A stretch of 64,000 nt of DNA from Verrucomicrobiota bacterium (GCA_029556615.1 JAKQDD010000103.1:1-64000); one strand, 5' to 3'. Counted from the stretch's first letter, positions 38,293 through 47,704 are shown. Made by a program: numbers and translations. Notes: generated by a model not told the origin, from the sequence alone.

Positions 38293-41200
38293 ATGATCCC
38301 GCATCCATCGCCTGCGCCACATGCCAGGAAGCGCCTGGCTGCGGCCCTGACCGCCCTGGTCCTGCTGCCTTTGCTTTCCGGTTGTGGCACCCTGGCAGGG
38401 GATCGCCTCGCGGAGGGCTTCGTCCAGCCAGACGCCAGCACAAGGCCATGGGTCTACTGGTACTGGATCGATGAGCACATCTCGCGCGAAGGCATCACCC
38501 GGGACCTCGAGGCCATGGCCCGCGTCGGCATCGGCGAGGCCCTGATCGGGCACGTTTCGCCAGGCCGGGAGCGCGGGCCGGTGCACATGCTGAGCGATCC
38601 CTGGTGGAAGATGGTCGAGCACGCCGTGCTCGAGGGGCAACGCCTGGGCGTCGACATCGGGTTCTTCAACAGCCCCGGGTGGAGTCAGTCCGGCGGGCCG
38701 TGGATCACTGCCGACCAGGCCATGCGCTACGTGGTGCACACCGAGACCCGCGTGCGCGGTCCGGCGCCGTTCGAGGGGGTCCTGCCCGCGCCGGAAGGCG
38801 AGTATCGCGACTTGGCCGTGCTGGCCTTTCCGATGCCGGCCGAACAGGAGGCCCCGATCCAGGTCCGGCAACCGCTGCCTGAGAGCCTGTCTGAGACACC
38901 AGACGTTCCCGCCGGTGTCGAGCGCTTGTTCGACAACGACCGGAACACCGCGTTCGTGTTTCCGCGGGAGGCGGGCCTCGCCAGGCGTTGGCAGGTGGAT
39001 CTCGTTCTCGAGGGCGACCGTCCAGTCCAGGGCGTTTCCCTCCACCCCGTCGACCATCCGTTTCAGGTGCAGGTGGAACTCCAGGTGTCCGCCGACGGCC
39101 GGCATTATCAACGACTGCGGCGCATCCACTTCGACCGCCGTCGCACCATGTGGAACCTCGGCCCCATGACCTGGGCGCCCCTGACACTGGCCTGTCCCGC
39201 CGTGGCGGCCAGGCATTTCCGCCTGGTGTTCAGCGAACTCGAGGCGCAGGGCGATGCGGGCTTCCGGGAGATCGTTTTCACCGGTAGCCCGACCCTGGAT
39301 TACCTCGTCGAGAAACAGTTGGGGAAAATGCACCCCGAGCCGCTGCCCGGCTGGGATGCGTACGTCTGGCCGCCGCAGGCGGAACCGACATCGTCTCTGG
39401 CTCCGGAAGACGTCCTCAACATCACCCGCCACATGCAGGCAGGGGGCCGACTGCGCTGGAATGTGCCCGCGGGCGAGTGGGTCATACTGCGGTGCGGCAC
39501 CTTGCCCACCGGAGCGGTCAACGAGCCTGTGCCCCCGGAAGCCAAGGGGTATGAGGTCGACAAGATGAGCCGGGAGGCCAGTCGTCATCACTATGCCGCC
39601 TACATCGGCGCCTTTCTCGACCGCGTGCCACCCGAGCGCCGGCGTGCGCTCAAGCACGTGGTGATCGACAGCTACGAGGTCGGATCGCAGAACTGGACGC
39701 CCGGGCTCGAACGGGTGTTCGTCGAGCGCTTGGGCTACGATCCTGTTCCGTGGCTGCCGGTGCTCAGCGGCCGGGTCGTGGGCACCGCCGACCGCTCGAA
39801 CCGGTTCCTCTGGGACCTGAGGCGCCTGGTGGCCGACCTGATCGCGGAGAACTACCTGGCCGCGTTTCGGGAGGCGGTCAATGCCGGGGGGTTGAAGCTC
39901 TGGATGGAGAATTACGGCCACTGGGGCTTTCCGGCGGAGTTTCTGCAGTACGGCGGCCAAGCCGACATCATCTCGGGCGAGTTCTGGTACCGCAATCATC
40001 TCTGGGATCTGGGCAGCATCGAATTGCGCGGGGCATCCTCCGCTTCACACACCTACGGCAAGCCGATCACGGCCGCCGAGGCCTTCACAGCGGGGTTCAA
40101 CTTCCGGCAATCGCCGGCCGCAATGAAAAGCCGGGGCGACTGGGCCTTCACCCAGGGCATCAACCATTTCGTGCTGCACCTCTATATCCACCAGCCCTGG
40201 GAAGACCGGAAGCCGGGTGTGACCGCCTGGTTCGGCATGAGCTATCAGCGGCACAACACCTGGTTCGACCAGAGTCGGTCCTGGATCGATTACCTGCGCC
40301 GCTGCCACTACCTGCTGCAGCAGGGCGACCCGACGGCTGACCTGCTCTTCTTCGTCGGCGAGGACTCACCCAAGATGACCGGCCTCCTCGACCCCGCGCT
40401 GCCGCGGGGGTATGACTTCGACTTCGTCAACGCCGAGGTCATCCGGAAACGGCTCTCGGTCAGGGATGGCCTGCTCACCACCCCGGAGGGCGTTCAGTAC
40501 CGCCTGCTGGTCTTGCCGCCGCTGGACACGATGCGCCCGGAACTGCTCGCGACGATCGGCGAGCTCGTGCGCGCCGGCGCCGTCGTCGTCGGACCGCCGC
40601 CCCGGCGCTCCCCCAGCCTCGCCGGCTATCCGGGCGCGGACGCCGAGGTGAAACGCAGGGCGGACGAGATCTGGGGCCCGTGCGACGGGGTGCAGGCCAC
40701 CGAATACCGCCACGGCAAAGGCAGGGTCTTTCATGGCGTCCCGCTCGCGGATGTGTTGTCGCGGTTGGGCGCCGGCCCCGACGTGGTCTGCGGCGATCCC
40801 TCCGTTCTCTGGACCCACCGGCGCGCCAACGGCTTCGACGTGTACTTCCTCTCCAACCAATCCGACGAGACGCGAGAACCGGAAATCGCCTTCCGGGTCG
40901 GCGCCAGGATTCCAGAGTTCTGGTGTCCGGTAACCGGCGAGATCCGGCCCATCGCCCGGTTCCGAACCGCCGGCGAATACACTCACCTCAATGTGCCACT
41001 GGGCAATGGTGCTTCCCGGTTTGTGGTGTTTCGCGAACGCAGCCGCGGCGACCAGGTCATCGATCTCTCTCCGGCGCCTGGCGGTCCAGCCGGTGGGGAG
41101 ACGGCAGTCCAGTCCACGGTCTGCTACGCGGGCGACAGCCGCGAGTTTGTTGCCACCCGCACACGAATCGCCTGCTGGGTTCGCCGGGCAGACGGGCGTA

Positions 41201-41763
41201 GCGCCACGCTGGATTCCGGGCCAGTGCCTGCGCCGCTCGAGGTGGCCCAGCCCTGGACTCTCTGCTTTCCGCCGGGCTGGGATTGTCCGGACCGCATCGC
41301 GCTCGAGAAGCTGCTGGATTGGCGGGAATCGCCGCTCGAAGGGGTGCGTCATTTCTCCGGGACAGCCCGCTACCAGACCGTCCTCGATGTTCCGAAGGAC
41401 TATCTGGCCGGCGGCGACCGCTTGTGGCTGGATCTGGGCGCGGTGGCAACGATCGCCGGGGTCAAGGTCAATGGGCAGGCGCTGGGGGTGCTGTGGTGCT
41501 CGCCGTACGCGGTGGACATCACCGGCGCGGCCCGGCCCGGCGCGAATGAACTCGAGATCGAAGTGACCAACCTCTGGTGGAACCGCCTGGTGGGCGATGC
41601 GAAATACCCGGGCGGATTCCCCGATGGGCGGGGCGGATTCACCGGCGACGCCCCAAAGACCTTCACCACGCATAAGGCCTGGGGGCCGCGCGAAGAACTC
41701 GAGCCGTCCGGCCTGCTGGGCCCGGTGCGGCTCCACGTCGAGCGTCACGTGCCCCTTCCCTGA
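38293..41763 (+). CDS. GH106-like alpha-L-rhamnosidase lipoprotein
   Basis: 1156 residues from the ATG at 38293, preferred over 38269 because GAGG lies five bases upstream. The signal LTALVLLPLLSGC is a lipobox, so the protein is membrane-anchored. The GH106 pattern is clear: RPWVYWYWIDEHISREGITRDLEAM, DIGFFNSPGWSQSGGPWI, VVIDSYEVGSQNWTPGL, LWMENYGHWGFPAEFLQYGG and NHFVLHLYIHQPW. It ends with a galactose-binding-like beta-sandwich (LWLDLGAVATIAGVKVNGQALGVLWCSPYAVDI). GH106 enzymes remove L-rhamnose from rhamnogalacturonan and related glycans. A second GH106-like gene follows, so the region is a rhamnose-polysaccharide locus. Confidence 0.87.
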   Translation: MIPHPSPAPHARKRLAAALTALVLLPLLSGCGTLAGDRLAEGFVQPDASTRPWVYWYWIDEHISREGITRDLEAMARVGIGEALIGHVSPGRERGPVHMLSDPWWKMVEHAVLEGQRLGVDIGFFNSPGWSQSGGPWITADQAMRYVVHTETRVRGPAPFEGVLPAPEGEYRDLAVLAFPMPAEQEAPIQVRQPLPESLSETPDVPAGVERLFDNDRNTAFVFPREAGLARRWQVDLVLEGDRPVQGVSLHPVDHPFQVQVELQVSADGRHYQRLRRIHFDRRRTMWNLGPMTWAPLTLACPAVAARHFRLVFSELEAQGDAGFREIVFTGSPTLDYLVEKQLGKMHPEPLPGWDAYVWPPQAEPTSSLAPEDVLNITRHMQAGGRLRWNVPAGEWVILRCGTLPTGAVNEPVPPEAKGYEVDKMSREASRHHYAAYIGAFLDRVPPERRRALKHVVIDSYEVGSQNWTPGLERVFVERLGYDPVPWLPVLSGRVVGTADRSNRFLWDLRRLVADLIAENYLAAFREAVNAGGLKLWMENYGHWGFPAEFLQYGGQADIISGEFWYRNHLWDLGSIELRGASSASHTYGKPITAAEAFTAGFNFRQSPAAMKSRGDWAFTQGINHFVLHLYIHQPWEDRKPGVTAWFGMSYQRHNTWFDQSRSWIDYLRRCHYLLQQGDPTADLLFFVGEDSPKMTGLLDPALPRGYDFDFVNAEVIRKRLSVRDGLLTTPEGVQYRLLVLPPLDTMRPELLATIGELVRAGAVVVGPPPRRSPSLAGYPGADAEVKRRADEIWGPCDGVQATEYRHGKGRVFHGVPLADVLSRLGAGPDVVCGDPSVLWTHRRANGFDVYFLSNQSDETREPEIAFRVGARIPEFWCPVTGEIRPIARFRTAGEYTHLNVPLGNGASRFVVFRERSRGDQVIDLSPAPGGPAGGETAVQSTVCYAGDSREFVATRTRIACWVRRADGRSATLDSGPVPAPLEVAQPWTLCFPPGWDCPDRIALEKLLDWRESPLEGVRHFSGTARYQTVLDVPKDYLAGGDRLWLDLGAVATIAGVKVNGQALGVLWCSPYAVDITGAARPGANELEIEVTNLWWNRLVGDAKYPGGFPDGRGGFTGDAPKTFTTHKAWGPREELEPSGLLGPVRLHVERHVPLP

Positions 41764-41825
41764 GAGGACGCAAGGCAACACTGCTGATGCTTGCCGTCAC
41801 CCATGCCTGAGGTTGTAGTCCAACC

Positions 41826-44486
41826 ATGAAATCCACGATGACCTTCTCCGTCGCGCTCCTGCTCGCGCTCCTGTCCTCCGCGCCCGCGCTCCGGGCGCAA
41901 AGCCCCGGCCTCCAAGCCGGCGACCCCGCCCCGCCGAAGCCCGCCGAGCTGGCCCGCGACTTCGCACAGCCGCCGGCGGAGTGGAAATCGCGGCCGCTCT
42001 GGTTCTGGAACGGGCCGCTCGATCGCGCCCGCACCACGGAGATCATGGAGCAATCCGTGACGAGCGGGTATCACGGGTTCGGCATCCTCCCAACAAAGGA
42101 CATGGGCGTGCCGTTCATGAGTCCCGCCTATCTGGAACACTACAAGCACGCCGTCGAGACCGCGGCGCGGCTCGGCCAGAAGATGTGTCTTTACGACGAG
42201 TTCTGGTTCCCCAGCGGGTCGGCGGGGGGATTGCTCCGGGAGCGGTACCCGGAGGCGCTCGGCAAACGGCTCGACCTGGTGGAAACCCACGCGACCGGAC
42301 CGGCCACCGTGAACCTCGCGGTGCCGGCCGGCGAACTCATGGCCGCTGTGGCCATGAACGTCGCCACCTTCGAGCGGCTGGACCTCTCGAACCACAGCCG
42401 GGACGGCCGACTCTCGTGGCCCGCCCCGACCGGCGACTGGCGCGTCATGCTCTTCCTGTGCGTCCCGGACGGCTCGGGCAACCTGGTCGACTACCTCGAT
42501 CCTGATGCGGTGAAGAAGTTCGTCAGCCTCACCTATGAGCACTATCACCAGACGTTCCCGGAGCATTTCGGCAAGACGATCGACAGCGCCTTCTACGACG
42601 AGCCGACATTCCACTGGATCCAGGGCGGGCGCGCCTGGACGCCAGGGTTCAACCGGGAGTTCGAGCGACGCCATGGCCGTAGCCCGGCGCTGCTTTACCC
42701 CGCGCTGTGGCACGAGATCGGGCCAGACACCGCTGCCGCACGCAACCTGCTCTTCGGAATGCGGACCGAGCTGTTCTCGAAGGGCTTCGTGAAGACCCTC
42801 GCCGACTGGTGCCACGCGCGGGGGATCCAGCTCACCGGACATGTCGACCAGGAGGAAATCGTCAACCCGGTGGGCCTGTGCGGCGACCTGATCAAGGTGT
42901 TCGAATACCAGCCCATTCCGGGCCTGGATCAGATCTTCGCGTATGACCGCGGATCGCGGATGTACAAAGTCGTCAGCTCCGCCGCGGTCAACTACGGCCG
43001 CCGCCGCGTGATGACCGAATGCTACGGCGCGATGGATCTGCCGGTGGCCAATCTCTATCGGGAAGCCATGGACCAGTTCGCCAAGGGGGTGAACCTGATG
43101 GTGCCACACGCAGTGTGGTATCGCACGAACCCGATCACGTTTCCGCCAGAGCTGTCCTGGCGCACCGAGCCTTACGCATCGGCATTGCCCGCTTACAACG
43201 ACTACATCGGGCGCCTCCAGCGCGTGCTCCAGCAAGGCCGGCCAGTGGTCGATATCGCTGTGCTCTATCCGATCGCCGGATTGCAGGCCGCCTATCGCTT
43301 CGGCGTCGGCAAGCCTTACGAGGGCGGCCTGATTCCCGAGTGGGCCGATTACATGGCCGTCGGCGAACGGCTCTCGCTGGACCTGCGCCAGGACTTCACC
43401 TATCTCCATCCCGAGACGCTCGACGCCCGCTGCCACGTGCAAGGCGACATCGTCCGGCTCGAACATCCGGAGATTCCCCAGGATTACCGCGTCCTCGTGT
43501 TGCCGGGTACCACCACCCTCTCGGACGCCAACCTGGCGAAAGTGAAGCAGTTCTTCGAGGCCGGCGGCCGGGTGATCGCGACGACGCGGCTGCCCGACCA
43601 ATCCGTGGAATGGGACCGCGCCGAGGCCGTGCGCCAAGGCGTCCGCCATGTCTTCGGCCCCGACGCCGTGACGCCACCGCCGGAACCACCGGCCTACCCG
43701 CGCGCCACCGCGTCCACTGCCTGGGAAGGGGGTGGCCATGCCGCGAACCTGGCCTGCGACGGCGACCCCGCTACCCGATGGAATGCCCGTGACGGAAACC
43801 GGACCGACCAGTGGATCGAGGTCGACCTCGGCACGCCGCGCCCGTTCGACCGCGTGCGCATTGAGGAAGCGTTCGACCGCGCACAGTCCCACCGCGTCGA
43901 GATCTGGGATGGCCAGGCCTGGCAGGCCCGGGCCAAGGGCGAGGCGATCGGCACCAACCGCCTCCATCCGCTCGGCCCGGTGACCGCCTCGCGCGTCCGC
44001 TTGGTGATTGAATCCGTGAACAGCGACACGCCCAGCATCGCCGAGTTCGAGGTGCTCGACGCACAGGGCAACAACCTGGCTGCGCGGCCCAAGCCTCCCG
44101 GGCGACTCACCGTCAACCGGAACCACCGCGGCGGCGCGGCGTGGTTCGTCGAAACCCCCGATGCCGCCACCCTGGCCCGCGTGCTGGCAGAAGCGCTGCC
44201 ATCGCCGGATGTGAGCTGGCCGGAACCCCCGCGCGTGCGGGGCGGCCACCTGACCTACCTGCACAAACACATTGCCGGGCGTGAGTTCTTCTTCTTCGCC
44301 AATTCCTCCGATACCCCCGTCAAGACCCCGGTGCTCCTGCGCGGCCGCCTGCGTCTGGAACGTTGGGATCCGCACACGGGACGGATCGCGCCCCAACCGT
44401 CGGAACTCGAGGACAACGCGTCGCGCCTGATTCTGGATCTGCCGCCCGTATCCTCCGTGTTCCTTGTCACCGTGGATTCGCCTTGA
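41826..44486 (+). CDS. Secreted GH106-like glycosidase with F5/8 type C domain
   Basis: 886 residues with signal peptide MKSTMTFSVALLLALLSSAPALRAQ. It is related to, but clearly diverged from, the preceding GH106 protein: RPLWFWNGPLDRARTTEIMEQ, LGQKMCLYDEFWFPSGSAGG, DSAFYDEPTFHWIQGG, LTGHVDQEEIVNPVG and VMTECYGAMDLPVANLYREAMDQ. A discoidin/F5-8 type C domain lies at about residues 620-745 (CDGDPATRWNARDGNRTDQWIEVDLG...RVRIEEAFDR), probably binding galactose-type sugars. It is 62 bp after the first GH106 gene. The target is likely a rhamnose-containing side chain; the exact linkage cannot be read from sequence. Confidence 0.8.
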   Translation: MKSTMTFSVALLLALLSSAPALRAQSPGLQAGDPAPPKPAELARDFAQPPAEWKSRPLWFWNGPLDRARTTEIMEQSVTSGYHGFGILPTKDMGVPFMSPAYLEHYKHAVETAARLGQKMCLYDEFWFPSGSAGGLLRERYPEALGKRLDLVETHATGPATVNLAVPAGELMAAVAMNVATFERLDLSNHSRDGRLSWPAPTGDWRVMLFLCVPDGSGNLVDYLDPDAVKKFVSLTYEHYHQTFPEHFGKTIDSAFYDEPTFHWIQGGRAWTPGFNREFERRHGRSPALLYPALWHEIGPDTAAARNLLFGMRTELFSKGFVKTLADWCHARGIQLTGHVDQEEIVNPVGLCGDLIKVFEYQPIPGLDQIFAYDRGSRMYKVVSSAAVNYGRRRVMTECYGAMDLPVANLYREAMDQFAKGVNLMVPHAVWYRTNPITFPPELSWRTEPYASALPAYNDYIGRLQRVLQQGRPVVDIAVLYPIAGLQAAYRFGVGKPYEGGLIPEWADYMAVGERLSLDLRQDFTYLHPETLDARCHVQGDIVRLEHPEIPQDYRVLVLPGTTTLSDANLAKVKQFFEAGGRVIATTRLPDQSVEWDRAEAVRQGVRHVFGPDAVTPPPEPPAYPRATASTAWEGGGHAANLACDGDPATRWNARDGNRTDQWIEVDLGTPRPFDRVRIEEAFDRAQSHRVEIWDGQAWQARAKGEAIGTNRLHPLGPVTASRVRLVIESVNSDTPSIAEFEVLDAQGNNLAARPKPPGRLTVNRNHRGGAAWFVETPDAATLARVLAEALPSPDVSWPEPPRVRGGHLTYLHKHIAGREFFFFANSSDTPVKTPVLLRGRLRLERWDPHTGRIAPQPSELEDNASRLILDLPPVSSVFLVTVDSP

Positions 44487-44549
44487 ACGGCCCATTCGTT
44501 CCACGCACGCTTCGGCCACGTCGACAGAAACAACCCCCAGCGCGGCAGA

Positions 44550-46961
44550 ATGAAAGCGCTCCTTGCGACGGGCACGCTCGCCGGCCTCCTGGCACTCGGC
44601 TCCCTCCGTGCGACCCACGGGGAGGGCGCGCCGGCCGATGCCCTCGCCGACCCCGCAGCGTTGCGCGCCGCGGTGCTGGCCGATTGGGATCTGCAGGAGC
44701 GGCGGCTGGGCCGTTCCCCGCAGTCACCCGAAGCAATCCGCGCTGCCCTGCGCCGGGCCGCGCTGCTGCTGCAGGACCTGCAACGCCTGCCGACCGTCGG
44801 CGATCTGTCGGCCGAGCGAGCTGAACTCGAACGCCTGAACGCCCACGCGGAGAACGGCGCCCGCCTCGATGAACCGCGGCGCCTGGACCTCTACCGGCAA
44901 ATCCGGAGCCTTGCGCGGGACGCCGCGCTGAGGAACCCGCTGGTGACTTCGCAACCGCTGCTCTTCATGGAACGCCGCCGTGCCGTGGGGTACATGTTGT
45001 ACGAGTACCTCGGCTGGTACTACGCCCACGGCAACAACCCGGACAACGGCGCCCGCAATCCCGAGGTGCCCACGCCGGCTCCCGGCGGCGGACTTCACGT
45101 GCTCGAGCAGCCCGGCCGTTCGCTCAGAACCCGGCCGCTCATTCCCGGACCCGAGTGGCGGGGCCACTTCGTCACGCTGGCGCTCGCCTTCGACGCCCGG
45201 ACGATCTATTTCGCCTTCGCCGATCCCGCAGGCAAGGACCCCTACGCGCGACCGGGTTATGCCCGGGAACCCGGCCAGCCCGGAGTGAAGTACAATGCGT
45301 TTCACCTCTGGGCCATGAACGCGGATGGCTCGCACCTTCGGCAGATCACTGACGGCCCGCACGACGACTTCGACCCGTGCCCGCTCCCGGATGGCGGGCT
45401 GGCGTTTCAGTCGACGCGACGCGGGTGCAAGTTGCGCTGCGGTGGGGGCAGCCCGGAGCACGCCTACACGCTGCACCGCATGGACGCGGACGGCGCCAAC
45501 CTCCGGACGCTCTCGTTTCACGAGACCCACGAGTGGCATCCGTCCGTGCTCAATGACGGCCGCCTGGTCTACACCCGCTGGGACTACGTGGACCGCAACG
45601 CGGCCAAGTTCCACGGTTTGTGGACCTGCAACCCCGACGGGACCACCCCGGCCAGCCTCTTCGGCAACTACACCACGCGGCCTTGGGCCTGCTACCAGGC
45701 GAAAGCCATCCCGGATTCCAGGCGGATCCTCTTTGTCGCCGGCGGTCATCACGCCAACGTCGGCGGCACGCTGGTCCTGCTGGATCCTACGCGCGCGAGT
45801 CTCGACCCGAAAACGGGCTCAGACCGTTTCGATGCGCTCGAGTGGCTCACGCCCGAGATCCCCTTTCCCGAGGCGGACGGCTGGCCCAAAAGCTATTTCT
45901 ACAGCCCCTGGCCGCTCTCGGAGGATTACTACCTCGTGGCCTTCAGCCACGAACCGCTCTCCGGCGGTTACACGGGGCAACGCCAGGAAACCGAGACCGG
46001 CCTCTACTACCTCGACCGGTTCGGCAACCTCGAACTCCTCTACCGTCGCCCCGGCATCTCGGCCGTCTATCCCATCCCGCTGGCACCCCGGGTCTCTCCG
46101 CCGCTGGCGACCGGCACCGTGCAGCCGCACCTGGACCTGGAAGGCGAGTTCCTCCTGTCCGATGTCCATCACAGCCTGTTGCCGATGCCGGCAGGCCGGC
46201 GCGTGGACCATTTGCGCGTCTTTCAACTCCTCCCGAAGTCGCGAACCGACAGCGCGAATGACCCGCGCATTGGTCATCCGGCCGAGTCCAATGCGCGCAT
46301 GCTGCTGGGAACCGTCCCGGTGGAGACGGACGGTTCGGCCTACTTCCGCGCCCCGGCATGCAAGCCGCTCTATTTCCAGGCCGTGGACGCCACTGGCCGC
46401 GCGGTCCAGGGGATGCGCACGATCGTCTATCTGCAGCCGGGCGAACGCCGTAGTTGCGTCGGGTGTCACGAGCCTCCCGGCGCGGTGCCGGCGCCTCGCC
46501 AAGCCACGGCATGGGGCCGCCCCCCGTCCGCCATCCAGCCCGGGCCGGACGGCTCGCATCCGTTCGGCTATCCGCGGCTCATTCAGCCGGTGCTCGACCG
46601 CCATTGCGTGCGCTGTCACGACGGTCCGGTTGGCCCCGACAAAAGCCCCCTGGTCCTGACCGGTGATCCGGCCCCGCAAAGTCCCTTCAGCCTCTCCTAC
46701 GAGAACCTCAAGCCCTACCTGCGCTGGCCCTCCTACGATGCCCCGGCCTCCCGCCCGGGCCAGGCGGGCGCCGACCTCAGTCCTTTGTCGGCCCTCCTCG
46801 CGGACGAAAACCACGGCCAATCTGTGCAGCTGCCCGACGCCGATCTCCGCGCCATCTATCTGTGGCTGGATGCCCAGGTGCCTTTCTACGGGACCTACGA
46901 GGAGGAACAACTCGCCGCGCAGAGACTGGCTCGCGCCGTGCCGCCACCGTCACTTCAGTGA
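44550..46961 (+). CDS. Secreted HzsA-related dihaem protein
   Basis: 803 residues with signal peptide MKALLATGTLAGLLALGSLRATHG. The centre is a TolB-like beta-propeller (AFHLWAMNADGSHLRQITDGPHDDFDPCPLPDGGLAFQSTRR; AYTLHRMDADGANLRTLSFHE). It carries the hydrazine synthase alpha-subunit-type middle domain, then two haem c attachment motifs: CVGCHEPPGAVPAPR near residue 636 and CVRCHDGPVGPDKSPLVL near residue 685. Relatives of this family are frequent in Planctomycetes and Verrucomicrobia and most are not hydrazine synthases. It is probably a periplasmic electron-transfer or redox enzyme. It follows the two GH106 genes by 63 bp, but a shared role is not shown. Confidence 0.8.
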   Translation: MKALLATGTLAGLLALGSLRATHGEGAPADALADPAALRAAVLADWDLQERRLGRSPQSPEAIRAALRRAALLLQDLQRLPTVGDLSAERAELERLNAHAENGARLDEPRRLDLYRQIRSLARDAALRNPLVTSQPLLFMERRRAVGYMLYEYLGWYYAHGNNPDNGARNPEVPTPAPGGGLHVLEQPGRSLRTRPLIPGPEWRGHFVTLALAFDARTIYFAFADPAGKDPYARPGYAREPGQPGVKYNAFHLWAMNADGSHLRQITDGPHDDFDPCPLPDGGLAFQSTRRGCKLRCGGGSPEHAYTLHRMDADGANLRTLSFHETHEWHPSVLNDGRLVYTRWDYVDRNAAKFHGLWTCNPDGTTPASLFGNYTTRPWACYQAKAIPDSRRILFVAGGHHANVGGTLVLLDPTRASLDPKTGSDRFDALEWLTPEIPFPEADGWPKSYFYSPWPLSEDYYLVAFSHEPLSGGYTGQRQETETGLYYLDRFGNLELLYRRPGISAVYPIPLAPRVSPPLATGTVQPHLDLEGEFLLSDVHHSLLPMPAGRRVDHLRVFQLLPKSRTDSANDPRIGHPAESNARMLLGTVPVETDGSAYFRAPACKPLYFQAVDATGRAVQGMRTIVYLQPGERRSCVGCHEPPGAVPAPRQATAWGRPPSAIQPGPDGSHPFGYPRLIQPVLDRHCVRCHDGPVGPDKSPLVLTGDPAPQSPFSLSYENLKPYLRWPSYDAPASRPGQAGADLSPLSALLADENHGQSVQLPDADLRAIYLWLDAQVPFYGTYEEEQLAAQRLARAVPPPSLQ

Positions 46962-47093
46962 GGGCCGTCAACGCCACTCGCCTTCAGCCCGCATGCTTCT
47001 GTGGTGTAGTCCCAGCGGTGGAGAAGGTTCAACAAGACGGGCGTGTTAGAAACAGTCGCTCCAACAGCCGCCCGCCATCACGGCTCCATGGAA

Positions 47094-47288
47094 TCAGAAG
47101 CCGCTGCCATCCGGAATACCGTCACCTGAATTCGGCGCTGGTCCAGGCGAATTCCCACCATCGCCTTGCGGGCAGGGCTGCGTAGGCATGCCACTTCCGT
47201 CGGGTATGCCATCCCCCGAATTCGGTGCCGGCCCTCTGCTCACCGCCAACGCGACCAACGCCGCAATCAATGCCACAATCGTACTCAT
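47094..47288 (-). CDS. Small protein with a duplicated GPAPNSGDGIPDGSG motif
   Basis: 64 residues from the ATG at 47288, with AGAAAGAGAG four bases upstream as a plausible ribosome site. Residues 2-17 (STIVALIAALVALAVS) form one hydrophobic helix without positive charges before it; Arg18 follows. The 15-residue motif GPAPNSGDGIPDGSG occurs at about 19-33 and 49-63, joined by MPTQPCPQGDGGNSP, and Phe ends the chain. The two motif copies are identical in protein but differ at 12 of 15 codons, all synonymous, which is strong evidence of selection on the peptide. GDGIPDG resembles calcium-binding TSP3 repeats, though the acidic residues expected before it are Asn/Ser. Family unknown; could be a small membrane protein, a toxin-like peptide or a secreted precursor. 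It lies 413 bp downstream of sufS on the same strand. Confidence 0.75.
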   Translation of the reverse strand: MSTIVALIAALVALAVSRGPAPNSGDGIPDGSGMPTQPCPQGDGGNSPGPAPNSGDGIPDGSGF

Positions 47289-47333
47289 GATACTCTCTTT
47301 CTGCGAATCTGACTTTGCTCTCTGTTCCCGTTT

Positions 47334-47351
47334 CAGCCACGAAAGTGGCTG
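47334..47351 (-). promoter_or_regulatory. Hairpin in the leader of the small repeat protein
   Basis: CAGCCAC and GTGGCTG form a perfect 7-bp stem around a 4-base loop, 46 bases before the start codon. The GTGGC arm can also pair with the neighbouring GCCAC at 47352-47358, so two mutually exclusive hairpins are possible. A switching role is speculative. Confidence 0.4.
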
Positions 47352-47546
47352 TGCCACCTCTGAGCAGGGCCCGTGCCACGCGCACCGTCATCGGATCTCG
47401 AATTCGGCGGTCTCCCGTTTCCGCAAGCGCGACAGTGTGCTGAAACCGCTGCAAACAGGGCTCATTCCATCCAGCTCTCACCACGGAGCTGCTCGCGAGA
47501 GTCTGCCTGCGCGATGAGTGATTCGTAACGCGGGGCAAGAGTGATT

Positions 47547-47566
47547 CGTGGGGACTATTCCCCACG
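47547..47566. repeat. Perfect 8-bp inverted repeat
   Basis: CGTGGGGA and TCCCCACG flank the tetraloop CTAT. The stem is GC-rich and perfect. It lies just beyond the R1 repeat core, next to a second inverted repeat at 47569-47587. Confidence 0.7.
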
Positions 47567-47597
47567 GTTCCAACGCGCGTTTGGAACAATTCCCCAG

Positions 47598-47704
47598 CGA
47601 GGCGCCGCCTCAGATCGATGCAGCATCCAGTCCCGAGGAACGGTGCCGCAAATAAGGTGACAGACTCATAGTCCCCACACACATTCCACAAGTCGAGGAC
47701 TCTA
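47598..47704 (-). repeat. Dispersed repeat R1, copy B
   Basis: On the minus strand the part from 47674 to 47598 matches copy A at 29697-29773 with three substitutions and one indel. The part from 47704 to about 47677 matches copy D at 57577-57605 at 27 of 28 positions (ctagagtcctcgacttgtgg is shared). The repeat begins exactly at the sufS TAG stop codon. Confidence 0.85.

Larger units (their letters stand above)
47289..47701 (-). other. Structured, repeat-rich region upstream of the small protein
   Basis: No protein-like frame was accepted here. It contains the R1 repeat copy B (47598-47704), a perfect 8-bp hairpin at 47547-47566, an inverted repeat TTCCAA/TTGGAA at 47569-47587, an 11-bp direct repeat gagtgattcgt at 47516-47526 and 47539-47549, and a perfect hairpin at 47334-47351 in the leader of the small gene. 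No good sigma70 promoter was identified. It may encode a structured RNA or a long leader. Confidence 0.55.

Noticed and set aside
41745..44618. Minus-strand open frame of 957 codons
   Set aside because: Antisense of the GH106-like gene; no recognisable domain.
47122..47691. Minus-strand frame of 189 codons covering the R1 repeat and part of the small gene
   Set aside because: It overlaps the small protein in another frame, runs through hairpins and a dispersed repeat, and shows no protein features. The repeat of conserved codons supports the other frame.
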